DNA from: Affinundibacterium flavidum
GTDB taxonomy: Bacteria > Pseudomonadota > Gammaproteobacteria > Burkholderiales > Burkholderiaceae_D
Direction: 5' to 3'
DNA: 64,000 nucleotides
NCBI RefSeq assembly: GCF_014284175.1
Contig: NZ_JACOGA010000001.1
Span: forward strand, 186,001-250,000
Shown here: piece after piece, positions 18,030 through 26,306 of the stretch
How the letters are laid out: every line of letters begins with the position of its first letter
How positions within the stretch are numbered: the stretch's first letter is position 1
Position numbers and translations under genes: made by a program
The notes under the pieces: model-generated
What the model was told of the DNA's origin: nothing
The model's input: only the letters and a program-made list of their open reading frames with translations
Database searches by the model: none

Positions 18030-19124
18030 ATGGATTTTATAGATCAACTCCGTTTGCTCGCATCTCGAATCAATACCACTAAAAATTTAATTCAAACGGA
18101 AGAGGCGACAAAAAATGCGATGGTAATGCCATTCATCCAAATTTTAGGATATAACCCGTTTGATCCCTTTGAAGTTACACCTGAACTGGTTGCTGACGTT
18201 GGAACAAAAAAAGGCGAAAAAGTTGACTATGCGATTTTGAAAGAAGGGAAGCCGATAATAATTTTTGAATGTAAAAAGTCTGGAGCCGACCTTAATATTG
18301 GACATGCATCTCAACTCTTCCGATATTTTCATGTTACCGATGCGAGATTTGGTGTTCTAACAAATGGATTGATTTATAAATTTTTTACTGACTTGGAACA
18401 GCCAAACAAAATGGACGAGAAGCCATTTTTTGAATTCGACATTCTAGATTTCAAAGAGCGCGACGTAGAGGAACTGAAAAAATTCGCAAAGTCTACATTT
18501 GATGTAGATACCATTTTAACGACCGCAAACGATCTTAAATACACGCGAGCGATACAAAACAAGCTTTCGGAGTGGATTTATTCGCCCTCCGAGGAATTCG
18601 TTAAATTACTTTCTTTAGACTTGTTAGGCAATAAACGATTTACGCCTGCTGCAAAGTTACAATTTACGGAGATAACAAAGCGCGCTTTTGAACAGTTAAT
18701 TGGCGAGAAAATAAATGAGAGATTGAAGGGCGCAATGACGCCAGAAATATCGCTGCAAGTGACCGCACAATCTGGCGGTAAAGTTGAAGATACAAAAGAA
18801 AATCAAGAACAGCAAATTGTTACGACGCCCGAAGAAATGGAAGGATTTTATGCAGTTCGGGCAATGTTACGAGAGGATGTTCAATCAAAACGTATTGTTA
18901 TGCGCGATGCTCAAAGTTATTGTGCAATTTTATTAGATGACAATAATAGAAAACCAATTTGTCGATTGCGATTTAATAATCCTCAAAATCTTCGTGTTGG
19001 CTTTTTTAACGAGAAGAAGGAGGAGGAAATTTTTTCATTGAATTCTATTGATGACATTTTTAATTATTCTGATAAATTGAAAGCTACTCTTGCTACATAC
19101 AGTGGGGAACCGGCAAAAGACTGA
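18030..19124 (+). CDS. Orphan HsdR_N-type PD-(D/E)xK nuclease
   Basis: A 364-residue protein with the N-terminal nuclease domain of type I restriction R subunits but no helicase. The PD-(D/E)xK elements are in order: the leading Glu in QTEEATKNAMV (E24 or E25), D66 in GEKVDYAIL, E80-C-K82 in PIIIFECKKSG, and the helix Gln in ASQLFRYF. After about residue 180 the protein is less familiar: a helical part, a hydrophilic linker (about 245-270) and a C-terminal domain with YCAILLDDNNRKPICRLRFN. No methylase or specificity gene is near. The gene and its flanks are clearly richer in A+T than the neighbours, suggesting transfer. It may be a stand-alone defence or DNA-processing nuclease; the role is unproven. 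Confidence 0.8.
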   Translation: MDFIDQLRLLASRINTTKNLIQTEEATKNAMVMPFIQILGYNPFDPFEVTPELVADVGTKKGEKVDYAILKEGKPIIIFECKKSGADLNIGHASQLFRYFHVTDARFGVLTNGLIYKFFTDLEQPNKMDEKPFFEFDILDFKERDVEELKKFAKSTFDVDTILTTANDLKYTRAIQNKLSEWIYSPSEEFVKLLSLDLLGNKRFTPAAKLQFTEITKRAFEQLIGEKINERLKGAMTPEISLQVTAQSGGKVEDTKENQEQQIVTTPEEMEGFYAVRAMLREDVQSKRIVMRDAQSYCAILLDDNNRKPICRLRFNNPQNLRVGFFNEKKEEEIFSLNSIDDIFNYSDKLKATLATYSGEPAKD

Positions 19125-19302
19125 ATTGAATATACAAAATTCCCCCTCAGATTTAACCCGTACAAATCTTATTTTTTTTAAGAGCGATACACGTGAGGGG
19201 GCGTAGTATCGAATAGTTCACCAAATCAAGGCAATCTATAATCAACCCCCAACAATCAGTATCGAGTGGCTTTAACGACTGGACAACGAATTTATTCACA
19301 CA

Positions 19303-19779
19303 TCACACCCACAATCCAGGTTTATTCACCATCAAATAAAACACCCCCAGCATTGCCAGAAATGCTGGGTAGCCTAAAGCTTCCCAGTAGCGGGCGTATT
19401 GCCAGTATTGTGTTGGTAGCGCTTGTTGTTGGGCACAGGCTGATTGTGCCAGGTGCTGCATTTTGATTTGTAACCATACGACGGGCAGCCAGCAGGCTCC
19501 TGCAAGGATATATAAACCGATAGACAATAAAATCCATGGAGTATCTAAAGGCCATCCTGCAAGATACGCTAATCCTATTCCACTGAGCGGTTGAATGATG
19601 ACGGTAGGAGTGGTGAAACACCAATCCGCCAATACCACAGTCCGTACAACGATGGCGATCGCCACAACGTTCTTGCTACGATTGATACAGTAGAGGTAAA
19701 ACGCCGACCCAAAGCCAGTGCCAACTAATAGCACGGAGGAAATGATGTGCAGAGTTTTCAATAAGAGATAGGTATTCAT
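19303..19779 (-). CDS. DUF2269 integral membrane protein
   Basis: A 158-residue membrane protein with four predicted helices (about 5-28, 42-70, 78-100 and 132-152). It opens MNTYLLLKTLHIISSVLLVG, where the K-T-L-H-I start is typical of DUF2269. Function is unknown. It starts 14 bases after the SDR/DoxX gene and is the last gene of a three-gene minus-strand operon that begins with the DCC protein; a palindromic operator lies upstream of that operon. Confidence 0.83.
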   Translation of the reverse strand: MNTYLLLKTLHIISSVLLVGTGFGSAFYLYCINRSKNVVAIAIVVRTVVLADWCFTTPTVIIQPLSGIGLAYLAGWPLDTPWILLSIGLYILAGACWLPVVWLQIKMQHLAQSACAQQQALPTQYWQYARYWEALGYPAFLAMLGVFYLMVNKPGLWV

Positions 19780-19793
19780 TATCTACTCTTTGG

Positions 19794-21155
19794 TTAGATC
19801 TTTTTTTTGATTGTCGAATGCGTGATTTTGTCGCTTGCGGTTTCACTTGCAGTCAGAAAAAATAAAATCGCCAATATTGGTAAATTTTTCAGAATGAGTG
19901 CGAATGGATGTGCCAGAAATGTAGGTAAACACACGCCAATGATGAAGGAGTATGTGAGTATTAAGGCTGTTTGACATAGCCATAATTTTCTAGAAGGACG
20001 GCTGAGCGTCGCGATTCCAAGTAGCACATCGAAACTAATTGCCAGATACAAGACGACGGTTGCAGCTAGTCCACTGATGCCGACTTGAGCGAGTAAATGG
20101 AGGCTATCTTCACGTGGATAAATCCACAGCGAAATAATGCCAGTGCTGATCCATAGGAAAGCAAGAACCAGTCGAAATAAGAGTTGAGTCCAACTTGAGA
20201 TTGCCACTGCAGCCAATGCTTGTGCCTGTTGATCCGTAAACCAATCATCTACACCGCGCGGCACTCGCCCCAGAAATTGGGTGAAAGCCAAACTGTTGGC
20301 GACGTTGCCTTGTTCTAACATCTGCAAGGTTTCTGGTGCAAAGACTTTCTGTGGCAAATAGCGCGCAAGGTGGGCGCTGATGCGCATCACTGACATTGGT
20401 ACGTGGATGAACATGGCTGACGATAGGTTCATCGCATCACGATAGTGTTGCAGCATTTCGCGATACGTGAGGGCTTGCGGTCCGACAGCGCGAATAATCT
20501 GATGCGGCGCGGCTGTGTCGGTGGCGATCTGTGCTGTCCAAGTACGAACGCACAGGCAGAGATCCTCGATATGTACTGGTTGGAGTTGTTGTTCACCACC
20601 GCCTAGTAAAGCGATGACGGGCAGGCTGGCGAGACTGCGGAAGAGTTGGCTGCTGGCACCGTCAATCCCGACGATTAAAGATGGGCGCAAGATCAGGTGA
20701 GGGCAGTGTAGTTGGCTTAAGAATTGGTCTGCGGCGCGCTTAGTTTGCAGGTAGTCGCTGAGTTGGTTTGGCGTAGCAGATGCCAAATTGAGTTCGTTAT
20801 CATCTGGGCCCAGTGCCGAGATTTGCAATATGCCACGCACACCGGCATCGCTTGCTGCTTGAAATAATACGATTGGCGCATTTTGGTGAATCGCGGCGAA
20901 TGGCACTTGTCGGGTCTGCATTAAGATGCCAACGGCATTGATCACGATGTCGATATTTCCCAATGCAGCGAATCGTTTTTCCCAAATTTCGATGGACGTA
21001 TCTTTGCTGTAATCGATCAATAATTCGCGCCTTTGTTCTGCCGTATCTTTACTAAATTGGTGAACCCCGTGAATTAAAGTATGTCCAGCTTGTTCTAGCG
21101 TATGACTTAGATGGCGGCCGACAAAGCCATGTGCCCCGCAGAGTAGGATTTTCAT
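19794..21155 (-). CDS. NAD(P)-dependent SDR fused to DoxX-like membrane domain
   Basis: A 453-residue two-part protein. The N-terminal half (about 1-300) is an atypical, extended SDR: GAHGFVG at residues 7-13 binds the dinucleotide, NAVGILMQ follows, and Y135xxxK139 (YLQTK) is the catalytic pair. The C-terminal part (about 320-445) has four hydrophobic helices of the DoxX_3 type. Such fusions are known in proteobacteria and act at the membrane on unknown substrates. The DCC protein upstream has a Cys-x-x-Cys motif, so the operon may handle a membrane redox cofactor or lipid. It follows the DCC gene after 43 bases. Confidence 0.88.
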   Translation of the reverse strand: MKILLCGAHGFVGRHLSHTLEQAGHTLIHGVHQFSKDTAEQRRELLIDYSKDTSIEIWEKRFAALGNIDIVINAVGILMQTRQVPFAAIHQNAPIVLFQAASDAGVRGILQISALGPDDNELNLASATPNQLSDYLQTKRAADQFLSQLHCPHLILRPSLIVGIDGASSQLFRSLASLPVIALLGGGEQQLQPVHIEDLCLCVRTWTAQIATDTAAPHQIIRAVGPQALTYREMLQHYRDAMNLSSAMFIHVPMSVMRISAHLARYLPQKVFAPETLQMLEQGNVANSLAFTQFLGRVPRGVDDWFTDQQAQALAAVAISSWTQLLFRLVLAFLWISTGIISLWIYPREDSLHLLAQVGISGLAATVVLYLAISFDVLLGIATLSRPSRKLWLCQTALILTYSFIIGVCLPTFLAHPFALILKNLPILAILFFLTASETASDKITHSTIKKKI

Positions 21156-21198
21156 AAACTATTCTCCTTCGTTGACTGAATCGAGATCTCGCTTGAGC

Positions 21199-21660
21199 TT
21201 AATCTTTTTCTGCTGGAATGCGACAGGCTCCATCCTTGCAGTGTTGGCTCTGATTTTGTGCGCGACGCGCAGCTCTATCTGCAGCGATCTTGAATAGGAA
21301 GCCAGAGAAGCGATTAGATAAACGGTAACGATTACGAGCAACGTGAACATAAGCCCAATCGAATAATGGCTTAAGCACTGGCAAGGCAGTCGGTGCCGTA
21401 ATCCAGCCCAGACCCACTGCACCATAAGCGAGGCGAAATACTTCGACGCCTTTTGCCATGCTGCCATCAGGGCGCATCGCATGAATAATTTCCATCATGT
21501 CTTTTTTGCTGGCGGGATAATCACTATCATCAAAATCCTCCGCAGACACATCGATAAAACGCAATAAATCCTGATCGTTACGGGCTTTTAGATTGTCAAT
21601 TTCCAATTTGCAAAGTGGGCATGATTCATCGTAGAGCAGAGTGAGTGGGTAGTCGTTCAT
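21199..21660 (-). CDS. DCC (DUF393) thiol-disulfide oxidoreductase family protein
   Basis: A 153-residue protein of the DCC family, named for its D-x-x-C-x-x-C motif, seen at residues 11-17 (YDESCPLC). It looks like a small thioredoxin-like domain (residues about 5-90) followed by a helical part with a mild hydrophobic stretch (GAVGLGWITAPTALPVL). It ends with a Cys-containing tail. An AAGGAAA ribosome site precedes the ATG. It is the first gene of the operon with the SDR/DoxX and DUF2269 genes. A 20-bp palindrome lies 119 bases upstream, matching the one before the divergent-side regulator. Confidence 0.85.
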   Translation of the reverse strand: MNDYPLTLLYDESCPLCKLEIDNLKARNDQDLLRFIDVSAEDFDDSDYPASKKDMMEIIHAMRPDGSMAKGVEVFRLAYGAVGLGWITAPTALPVLKPLFDWAYVHVARNRYRLSNRFSGFLFKIAADRAARRAQNQSQHCKDGACRIPAEKD

Positions 21661-21778
21661 GATGTTTCCTTGGTTTATTGATGAGTGATTATTTGGGTGA
21701 TCAATTCGCTGATTATTTCTAGAATGGTATTTTTTTAAGTTTTTACGGTAGCCTATTTCCTCTTACTTTATTTCTGTA

Positions 21779-21798
21779 ATTTCTGTCTAGACAGAAAT
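21779..21798. promoter_or_regulatory. Operator-like palindrome upstream of DCC operon
   Basis: A perfect 20-bp palindrome, ATTTCTGTCTAGACAGAAAT. A partial copy of one half (TTTCTGT, 21771-21777) precedes it. The core TTTCTGTC-NN-GACAGAAA recurs at 22399-22438 in front of the regulator gene. It lies 119 bases upstream of the DCC start and 55 bases after the regulator's stop. Confidence 0.8.
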
Positions 21799-21853
21799 AT
21801 GCATTCAAAAAAATGCGCATCGCTATTTTTATGGATGCGCTTGGTTTCTTGTT

Positions 21854-22384
21854 TTACTTCTCGTCCCCGCGCACAAACTGTTGTACCTTTGCTCCCATTT
21901 TCAGCAATTTCATTAAGGTACTTGGCTCTAATCGCAACATTTCATCGGTCCAGCTGGTTAAGGTTTTCATCAGCGCCAAAGTTTCTGCAATGCGGGCTTT
22001 ACTGGCGCGGTCTTCTTGATCAATGTCAGGGCTGTCCAAACAGGCTTGCAAAGTCGCAATCGTAGGATTGAATTCGCGTTCCTTACGTTCACGTACAACT
22101 GTGCGGAATAATTCCCAGACATCAAGAGAGGTTTCAAAATGCGCGCGACGATCACCCATCACATGAGCAAGTTTGATCAGTTTCCAGTTTTGTAATTCTT
22201 TGAGTGAGTTCGATACATTCGACCGCGCTACCCCTAAGGTTTCTGCGATCTCTTCCGCCGTAAGTGGCGTGCCGACGATGTAGAGCAGTGCGTGAATTTG
22301 ACTGACTGTGCGATTGACGCCCCACAGGGTGCCCATTTCGCCCCAGTGCAGTATGAATTTTTGTTTGACAGGTGTAAGTTCCAT
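21854..22384 (-). CDS. GbsR/MarR-type transcriptional regulator
   Basis: A 176-residue winged-helix regulator. It starts MELTPVKQKFILHWGEMGTL, and a winged HTH follows (residues about 30-85) with GTPLTAEEIAETLGVARSNV then SNSLKELQNWKLI, the GbsR-subgroup pattern. The C-terminal part is helical and probably dimerises. The frame extends eight codons up to a TTG; the ATG at 22384 is preferred because the 40-bp palindrome then lies just upstream (-15 to -54). That position implies autorepression. The same palindrome core precedes the DCC-SDR-DUF2269 operon, so this is the likely regulator of that operon. Confidence 0.85.
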   Translation of the reverse strand: MELTPVKQKFILHWGEMGTLWGVNRTVSQIHALLYIVGTPLTAEEIAETLGVARSNVSNSLKELQNWKLIKLAHVMGDRRAHFETSLDVWELFRTVVRERKEREFNPTIATLQACLDSPDIDQEDRASKARIAETLALMKTLTSWTDEMLRLEPSTLMKLLKMGAKVQQFVRGDEK

Positions 22385-22398
22385 GTCTGTAGTGTAGG

Positions 22399-22438
22399 TA
22401 TTTCTCAAATTTCTGTCAAGACAGAAATTTGAGAAATA
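22399..22438. promoter_or_regulatory. Operator-like 40-bp palindrome upstream of GbsR/MarR gene
   Basis: Two 19-base arms around a central AA: outer halves TATTTCTCAAA and TTTGAGAAATA flank an inner TTTCTGTC-AA-GACAGAAA. The inner part equals the core of the 21779-21798 palindrome except for the centre. It lies 15 bases before the chosen start codon, so a bound dimer, or two, would block the promoter. Confidence 0.85.
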
Positions 22439-22941
22439 TTCTTAGTGATGAAAAGTTTGAATTAGGTCTTCAGTGCAGACACACGATGTCTCTGAATTAT
22501 AGGTTTGCCGAATTGCTCATAGGACTGTCGCTTCCAATGTTGCGTCGAAGCTTGAGTTGAAGCTTAAGTCGAAGTTTGATTCGTTACAAATTCTTTCAAT
22601 TCCCAATTCTTTTTGCGTTGCAATATAAATTTGGCTCGTGTTATCCTTCGGCCTTCATCATTTTCAGCGAGTTCATTGTGGATAGTTATAGTTGTCGATC
22701 ATTTATTGAGTTGATTTTGGCAAGCTAACCACAGACTTTCTGTTGCTACTTGCCAGTCCTTGGCGAGTAGATTAAGCCGTTCTGGCTGTTCATCTGGTTT
22801 CTCTACTTCCCCTATTTATTGTTGTGCATCTGAGTGCAATTGTTAGAACTTTCTAGTCAGTTCTTGCAAGCTGCGCCCATATGTTTATTCGTGCGCGCTG
22901 GTGCATGAGCGAGCCTTTGGGCTCGTGGTCAGGGAGTGTTT
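22439..22941. other. Long intergenic region with a 12-bp tandem repeat
   Basis: About 500 bases between the GbsR/MarR gene and the ABC permease gene. The only structure I see is three 12-base units at 22545-22580 (TCGAAGCTTGAG, TTGAAGCTTAAG, TCGAAGTTTGAT). No ORF with a ribosome site, tRNA or terminator was found. Confidence 0.5.
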
Positions 22942-24672
22942 ATGTTTGAATTATTCAATCCACAGAAGTCATTTCATGCATTGCAAAAGAAAGGCCCGAA
23001 TCGTTGGGATTGGGCTTTGCTGCCTATCGTATTGGCGGTCATCGTAGCATTTGGTTTTGCGGCGATGCAGATGAGTCGACCTTTTATGGTCGGTCAAATG
23101 CTGGAGATCAGCTTAGATCCTAGTTACTTGCCATATTATTTATTGCGCACCATCTTGCGTATGTTTACTGCGTTGGCGTTTGCTTTGCTATTTAGCTTGG
23201 TGTTTGCTGCGGTTGCTGTGAAATATAAGGCGGCAGAGCGCATCTTGATTCCATTATTGGATATTTTGCAGTCTGTACCGATTCTAGGATTTCAGGCAAT
23301 TGCGATTGCGCCGTTTATTGCTTTGTTTTCAGGAGATTTACTCGGCGTTGAATGCGCCGCGATCTTTGCGATCTTTACCTCGCAAGCCTGGAATATGGCG
23401 TTTAGTTTGTATCAGTCGATGCGCACAGTTCCCTCTGAACTCAATGAAGCTGCGCAAATTTTTCGATTATCCGCTTGGCAGCGTTTCTGGCGCTTGGAGT
23501 TACCTTTTGCGATGCCAGGTTTGCTGTGGAATATGATGATGTCGATGTCTGGAGGTTGGTTTTTTCTGGTTGCTGCCGAAGCGATTTCAGTAGCTGGACA
23601 AGACATTAAATTACCCGGCATAGGATCGTATATTGCACTCGCCATCGAAGCAAAAAATGGCCTTGCGATCACTTGGGCGATCTTGGCAATGTTGGCAGGT
23701 ATCTTGCTCTATGACCAGTTGTTTTTCCGTCCTTTGCTGGCATGGGCGGACAAATTTCGTTTTGAAGAAACGCAGGGAGATACTGCGCAACAATCTTGGC
23801 TGCTCGACTGGCTGCGAAATAGTTCATGGTTTCGTGATGGTGCACGTCGGTTCTGGCGTCAGTTAAGTAAGGCATTGATTTGGTTTAAGGCTTCGCATGA
23901 CACACGGCCTAATAGTTCACGTGTGCAGTTTTACTCGCCGTTGTGGGGACGATTGGGTAACGGCCTGTTAATGGCGGTTGCACTAATTACCGCATATAGA
24001 TTGATCGTGTTTATTCATAGTGATGTCGGTTGGAGCGAAGTGACGCATGTTTTTTTCTTGGGCTTGCTGACTCTATTGCGTGTGATGATTTTGATCGCCT
24101 TGGCGTCATTGGTGTGGGTGCCGGTGTCAGTTTGGATAGGCTTACGTCCGCAATATTCGCAAAGAGTGCAGGCAGTGGCGCAATTTTTGGCAGCGTTCCC
24201 AGTCAATCTGATGTTTCCGGTGGTGGTGTTGGCCATGGTTAGTTTGGATTTAAGTCCAAATATCTGGCTTAGCCCTTTGATGGTATTTGGTACGCAGTGG
24301 TATATCTTGTTCAATGTGGTTTCTGGTGCTGCTGCCATCCCGAATGACTTGCGCTTAGCTGCTGATAATTTAGGTGTGAGCGGTTGGCTTAAGTGGAAAC
24401 GCGTTTACCTACCAGCGATTTTTCCGGCGTATATCACCGGTGCTATTACTGCCAGTGGTGGTTCCTGGAATGCCAGTATCGTCGCGGAATATGTTACCTG
24501 GGGAAAGACAACACTCGTTGCGGATGGTTTGGGTAGTTACATTAAGCAAATGACAGAGACTGGGGATTTTCACCGGATTGCGCTGGGTGTGAGTGTGATG
24601 TGTATTTTTGTGATGCTGTTGAATCGCTTCTTTTGGCGCAAATTGTATTTACTAGCTGATGAACGTAGCTGA
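22942..24672 (+). CDS. ABC transporter permease with two BPD domains (NitT/TauT-like)
   Basis: A 576-residue inner-membrane protein in which two permease domains are fused. The first half (about residues 20-270) carries the EAA loop as NEAAQIFRLSAWQRFWRLEL, followed by PFAMPGLLWN. The second half (about 330-570) has LRLAADNLGVSGWLKWKRVY then LPAIFPAYITGAI in the equivalent place. So one polypeptide could form the whole membrane channel with a dimeric ATPase. AGGGAG five bases before the ATG at 22942 decides the start over a GTG two codons earlier. The ATPase gene follows, separated by a hairpin repeat. No substrate-binding protein gene is nearby, which is unusual for this importer type. Confidence 0.88.
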   Translation: MFELFNPQKSFHALQKKGPNRWDWALLPIVLAVIVAFGFAAMQMSRPFMVGQMLEISLDPSYLPYYLLRTILRMFTALAFALLFSLVFAAVAVKYKAAERILIPLLDILQSVPILGFQAIAIAPFIALFSGDLLGVECAAIFAIFTSQAWNMAFSLYQSMRTVPSELNEAAQIFRLSAWQRFWRLELPFAMPGLLWNMMMSMSGGWFFLVAAEAISVAGQDIKLPGIGSYIALAIEAKNGLAITWAILAMLAGILLYDQLFFRPLLAWADKFRFEETQGDTAQQSWLLDWLRNSSWFRDGARRFWRQLSKALIWFKASHDTRPNSSRVQFYSPLWGRLGNGLLMAVALITAYRLIVFIHSDVGWSEVTHVFFLGLLTLLRVMILIALASLVWVPVSVWIGLRPQYSQRVQAVAQFLAAFPVNLMFPVVVLAMVSLDLSPNIWLSPLMVFGTQWYILFNVVSGAAAIPNDLRLAADNLGVSGWLKWKRVYLPAIFPAYITGAITASGGSWNASIVAEYVTWGKTTLVADGLGSYIKQMTETGDFHRIALGVSVMCIFVMLLNRFFWRKLYLLADERS

Positions 24673-24677
24673 CAGCA

Positions 24678-24805
24678 TAGGACTTACGCAAAACAGACGC
24701 TGGCGTTGTTGCGTTCACCTCGCCCCCTGCCTTCGCAGGGGCAGGCCAAGCAATTGTACTGTCTTCGGCTCCGCGCCTAGCCAGCGCAATTTTGCGTAAG
24801 TCCTA
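24678..24805. repeat. Hairpin element A1
   Basis: A 128-bp palindromic element with perfect 16-bp ends (TAGGACTTACGCAAAA and its complement). Inner arms carry CAGACGCTGGCGTTGTTGCG and CCGCGCCTAGCCAGCGC, which also pair. A central small hairpin, CCCCTGCCTTCGCAGGGG, is unique to this copy. It has no ORF and sits between the permease and ATPase genes of one ABC transporter. Related copies lie at 26202-26303 (inverted) and 57416-57518. Confidence 0.85.
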
Positions 24806-24874
24806 TAAACCACCAAATCAATACACGTAATTAAGCAACCATATGACAACACTCGGAAGTACGAGGTAAATGAA

Positions 24875-26173
24875 ATGACACAAAAGAACGTAATGCAATT
24901 AGTCGGAGTGAATAAGTCTTTCAAAGCCGCCGATGGAACTGCCCGACTGGTTTTAGATCAGGTTGATTTTGAATTAAAAGAAGGCGAGATCGTTGCCTTG
25001 CTCGGCAAGTCTGGCTCGGGTAAATCGACATTGTTGCGCATCATGGCTGGTTTGATCCCCGCCGATCAGGGGCAGATGACGTATCGTGATCGTGCGATTG
25101 ATGGACCGGTCGCTGGGGTGGCAATGGTGTTTCAATCCTTTGCACTATTTCCGTGGTTGACGGTACAGCAAAACGTGGAATTGGGGCTGGAAGCGCAAGG
25201 CGTGCCTGCGGCAGAGCGCGAGTTACGTGCTGATGCGGTATTGGAATTGATAGGTCTGGCGGGCTTTGGCGGCGCTTTACCGCGTGAGTTATCCGGCGGC
25301 ATGAAACAGCGAGTAGGTATCGCCCGCGCTTTGGTGACCAACCCGGATGTTCTATTGATGGACGAGGCATTTTCCGCTTTGGATGTGCTGACTGGCGAAA
25401 CCCTGCGTAATGATATGTTGGACTTGTGGGAGCATAGTAAGATCTCGACCAAAGGTATTTTAGTCGTCTCACACAATATTGAAGAAGCCGTGATGATGGC
25501 TGATCGCGTGATTATTTTGGGAAGTGATCCAGGTCGTGTACGTTGTGAAGTCAAGATCGATCTGCCACGTCCACGTGATGTTGAGTCCTTAGAAGTGAGA
25601 ACCTTGATCGATGAAATTTATGGCTTGATGACCATGCGCCATGTGCATGATGCCAGTGTCGGAGAGGCGACTCACCATCTTGGCTATCGCTTGCCAGATA
25701 CGGATATCAGCCGTATCGAAGGCGTACTTGATTTGCTGGCTGATTCACCATTCAACGGCCGTGCTGACTTGCCGCAATTAGCGCAAGAGACTGAACTGTC
25801 GGATGAAGAATTGTTCCCAACTTATGAAGCACTCAGCCTGCTGGGATTGGCGACGATAGACCAGGGCGACATCAGCTTGACACCTCTCGGTAGCCGTTAT
25901 GTCGAAGCGGATAAACAAAATAAACAAGAACTGTTTGGCCAGCAATTATTGACCCACGTGCCTTTGGCCAGTCATATCCGGCGTCATTTAGAAAACGAAG
26001 CCAACGGCAGCTTGGCAGAAGCGCCGTTGCTGGAATTGTTGGAAGAATTTATGAAGGAAGATGAAGCCAAACGTGTCTTGGAAATTGCGATTGAGTGGGG
26101 ACGTTACGGCGAAGTCTATGAGTATGATTACCACACTGGTCGTTTGACTTTGCCCGATGGCGACGAAGATTAA
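24875..26173 (+). CDS. ABC transporter ATPase with C-terminal AAA-associated domain
   Basis: A 432-residue nucleotide-binding subunit of the NitT/TauT class. Walker A is GKSGSGKST (44-52), the Q-loop is VFQSFALFPW, the signature is LSGGMKQR, Walker B is VLLMDEAFSALD, and the switch His is in VVSHNIEEA. After residue about 260 comes an added domain (ISRIEGVLDLLADSPFNGRA, then a winged-helix-like stretch) of the AAA-associated C-terminal family, thought to regulate activity. GAGG eight bases before the ATG supports the start. It pairs with the double permease upstream. The substrate is unknown. Confidence 0.9.
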   Translation: MTQKNVMQLVGVNKSFKAADGTARLVLDQVDFELKEGEIVALLGKSGSGKSTLLRIMAGLIPADQGQMTYRDRAIDGPVAGVAMVFQSFALFPWLTVQQNVELGLEAQGVPAAERELRADAVLELIGLAGFGGALPRELSGGMKQRVGIARALVTNPDVLLMDEAFSALDVLTGETLRNDMLDLWEHSKISTKGILVVSHNIEEAVMMADRVIILGSDPGRVRCEVKIDLPRPRDVESLEVRTLIDEIYGLMTMRHVHDASVGEATHHLGYRLPDTDISRIEGVLDLLADSPFNGRADLPQLAQETELSDEELFPTYEALSLLGLATIDQGDISLTPLGSRYVEADKQNKQELFGQQLLTHVPLASHIRRHLENEANGSLAEAPLLELLEEFMKEDEAKRVLEIAIEWGRYGEVYEYDYHTGRLTLPDGDED

Positions 26174-26201
26174 TTTGAATCTTTCAACTTTGATCTTTAC
26201 G

Positions 26202-26303
26202 AGGGCTTATGCAAAATTGTGCTAGCTAGACGCGTCGCCGAAGGCAGCACATTTGTACGACGAGGCGACTGCAACGACGCTAGCGTCTGTTTCGCATAAG
26301 TCC
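26202..26303. repeat. Hairpin element A2 (inverted copy)
   Basis: A 102-bp copy of the A element in the opposite orientation: left end AGGGCTTATGCAAAAT, right end GTTTCGCATAAGTCCT. The inner arms CTAGCTAGACGCGTCGCC and GACGCTAGCGTCTG match A1 and A3 when reversed. It lies directly after the ABC ATPase gene and before the convergent hypothetical gene, where its fold could also terminate transcription. Confidence 0.8.
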
Positions 26304-26306
26304 TGT

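Noticed and set aside
19142..19201. Attachment-site-like inverted repeat CCCCCTCA ... TGAGGGGG after the nuclease gene
   Set aside because: Eight-base arms with a 44-base loop are too weak, and no matching copy was found on the other side of the insert.
17771..19302. Complete restriction-modification system
   Set aside because: Only the nuclease-domain gene is present; no methyltransferase or specificity subunit in either flank.
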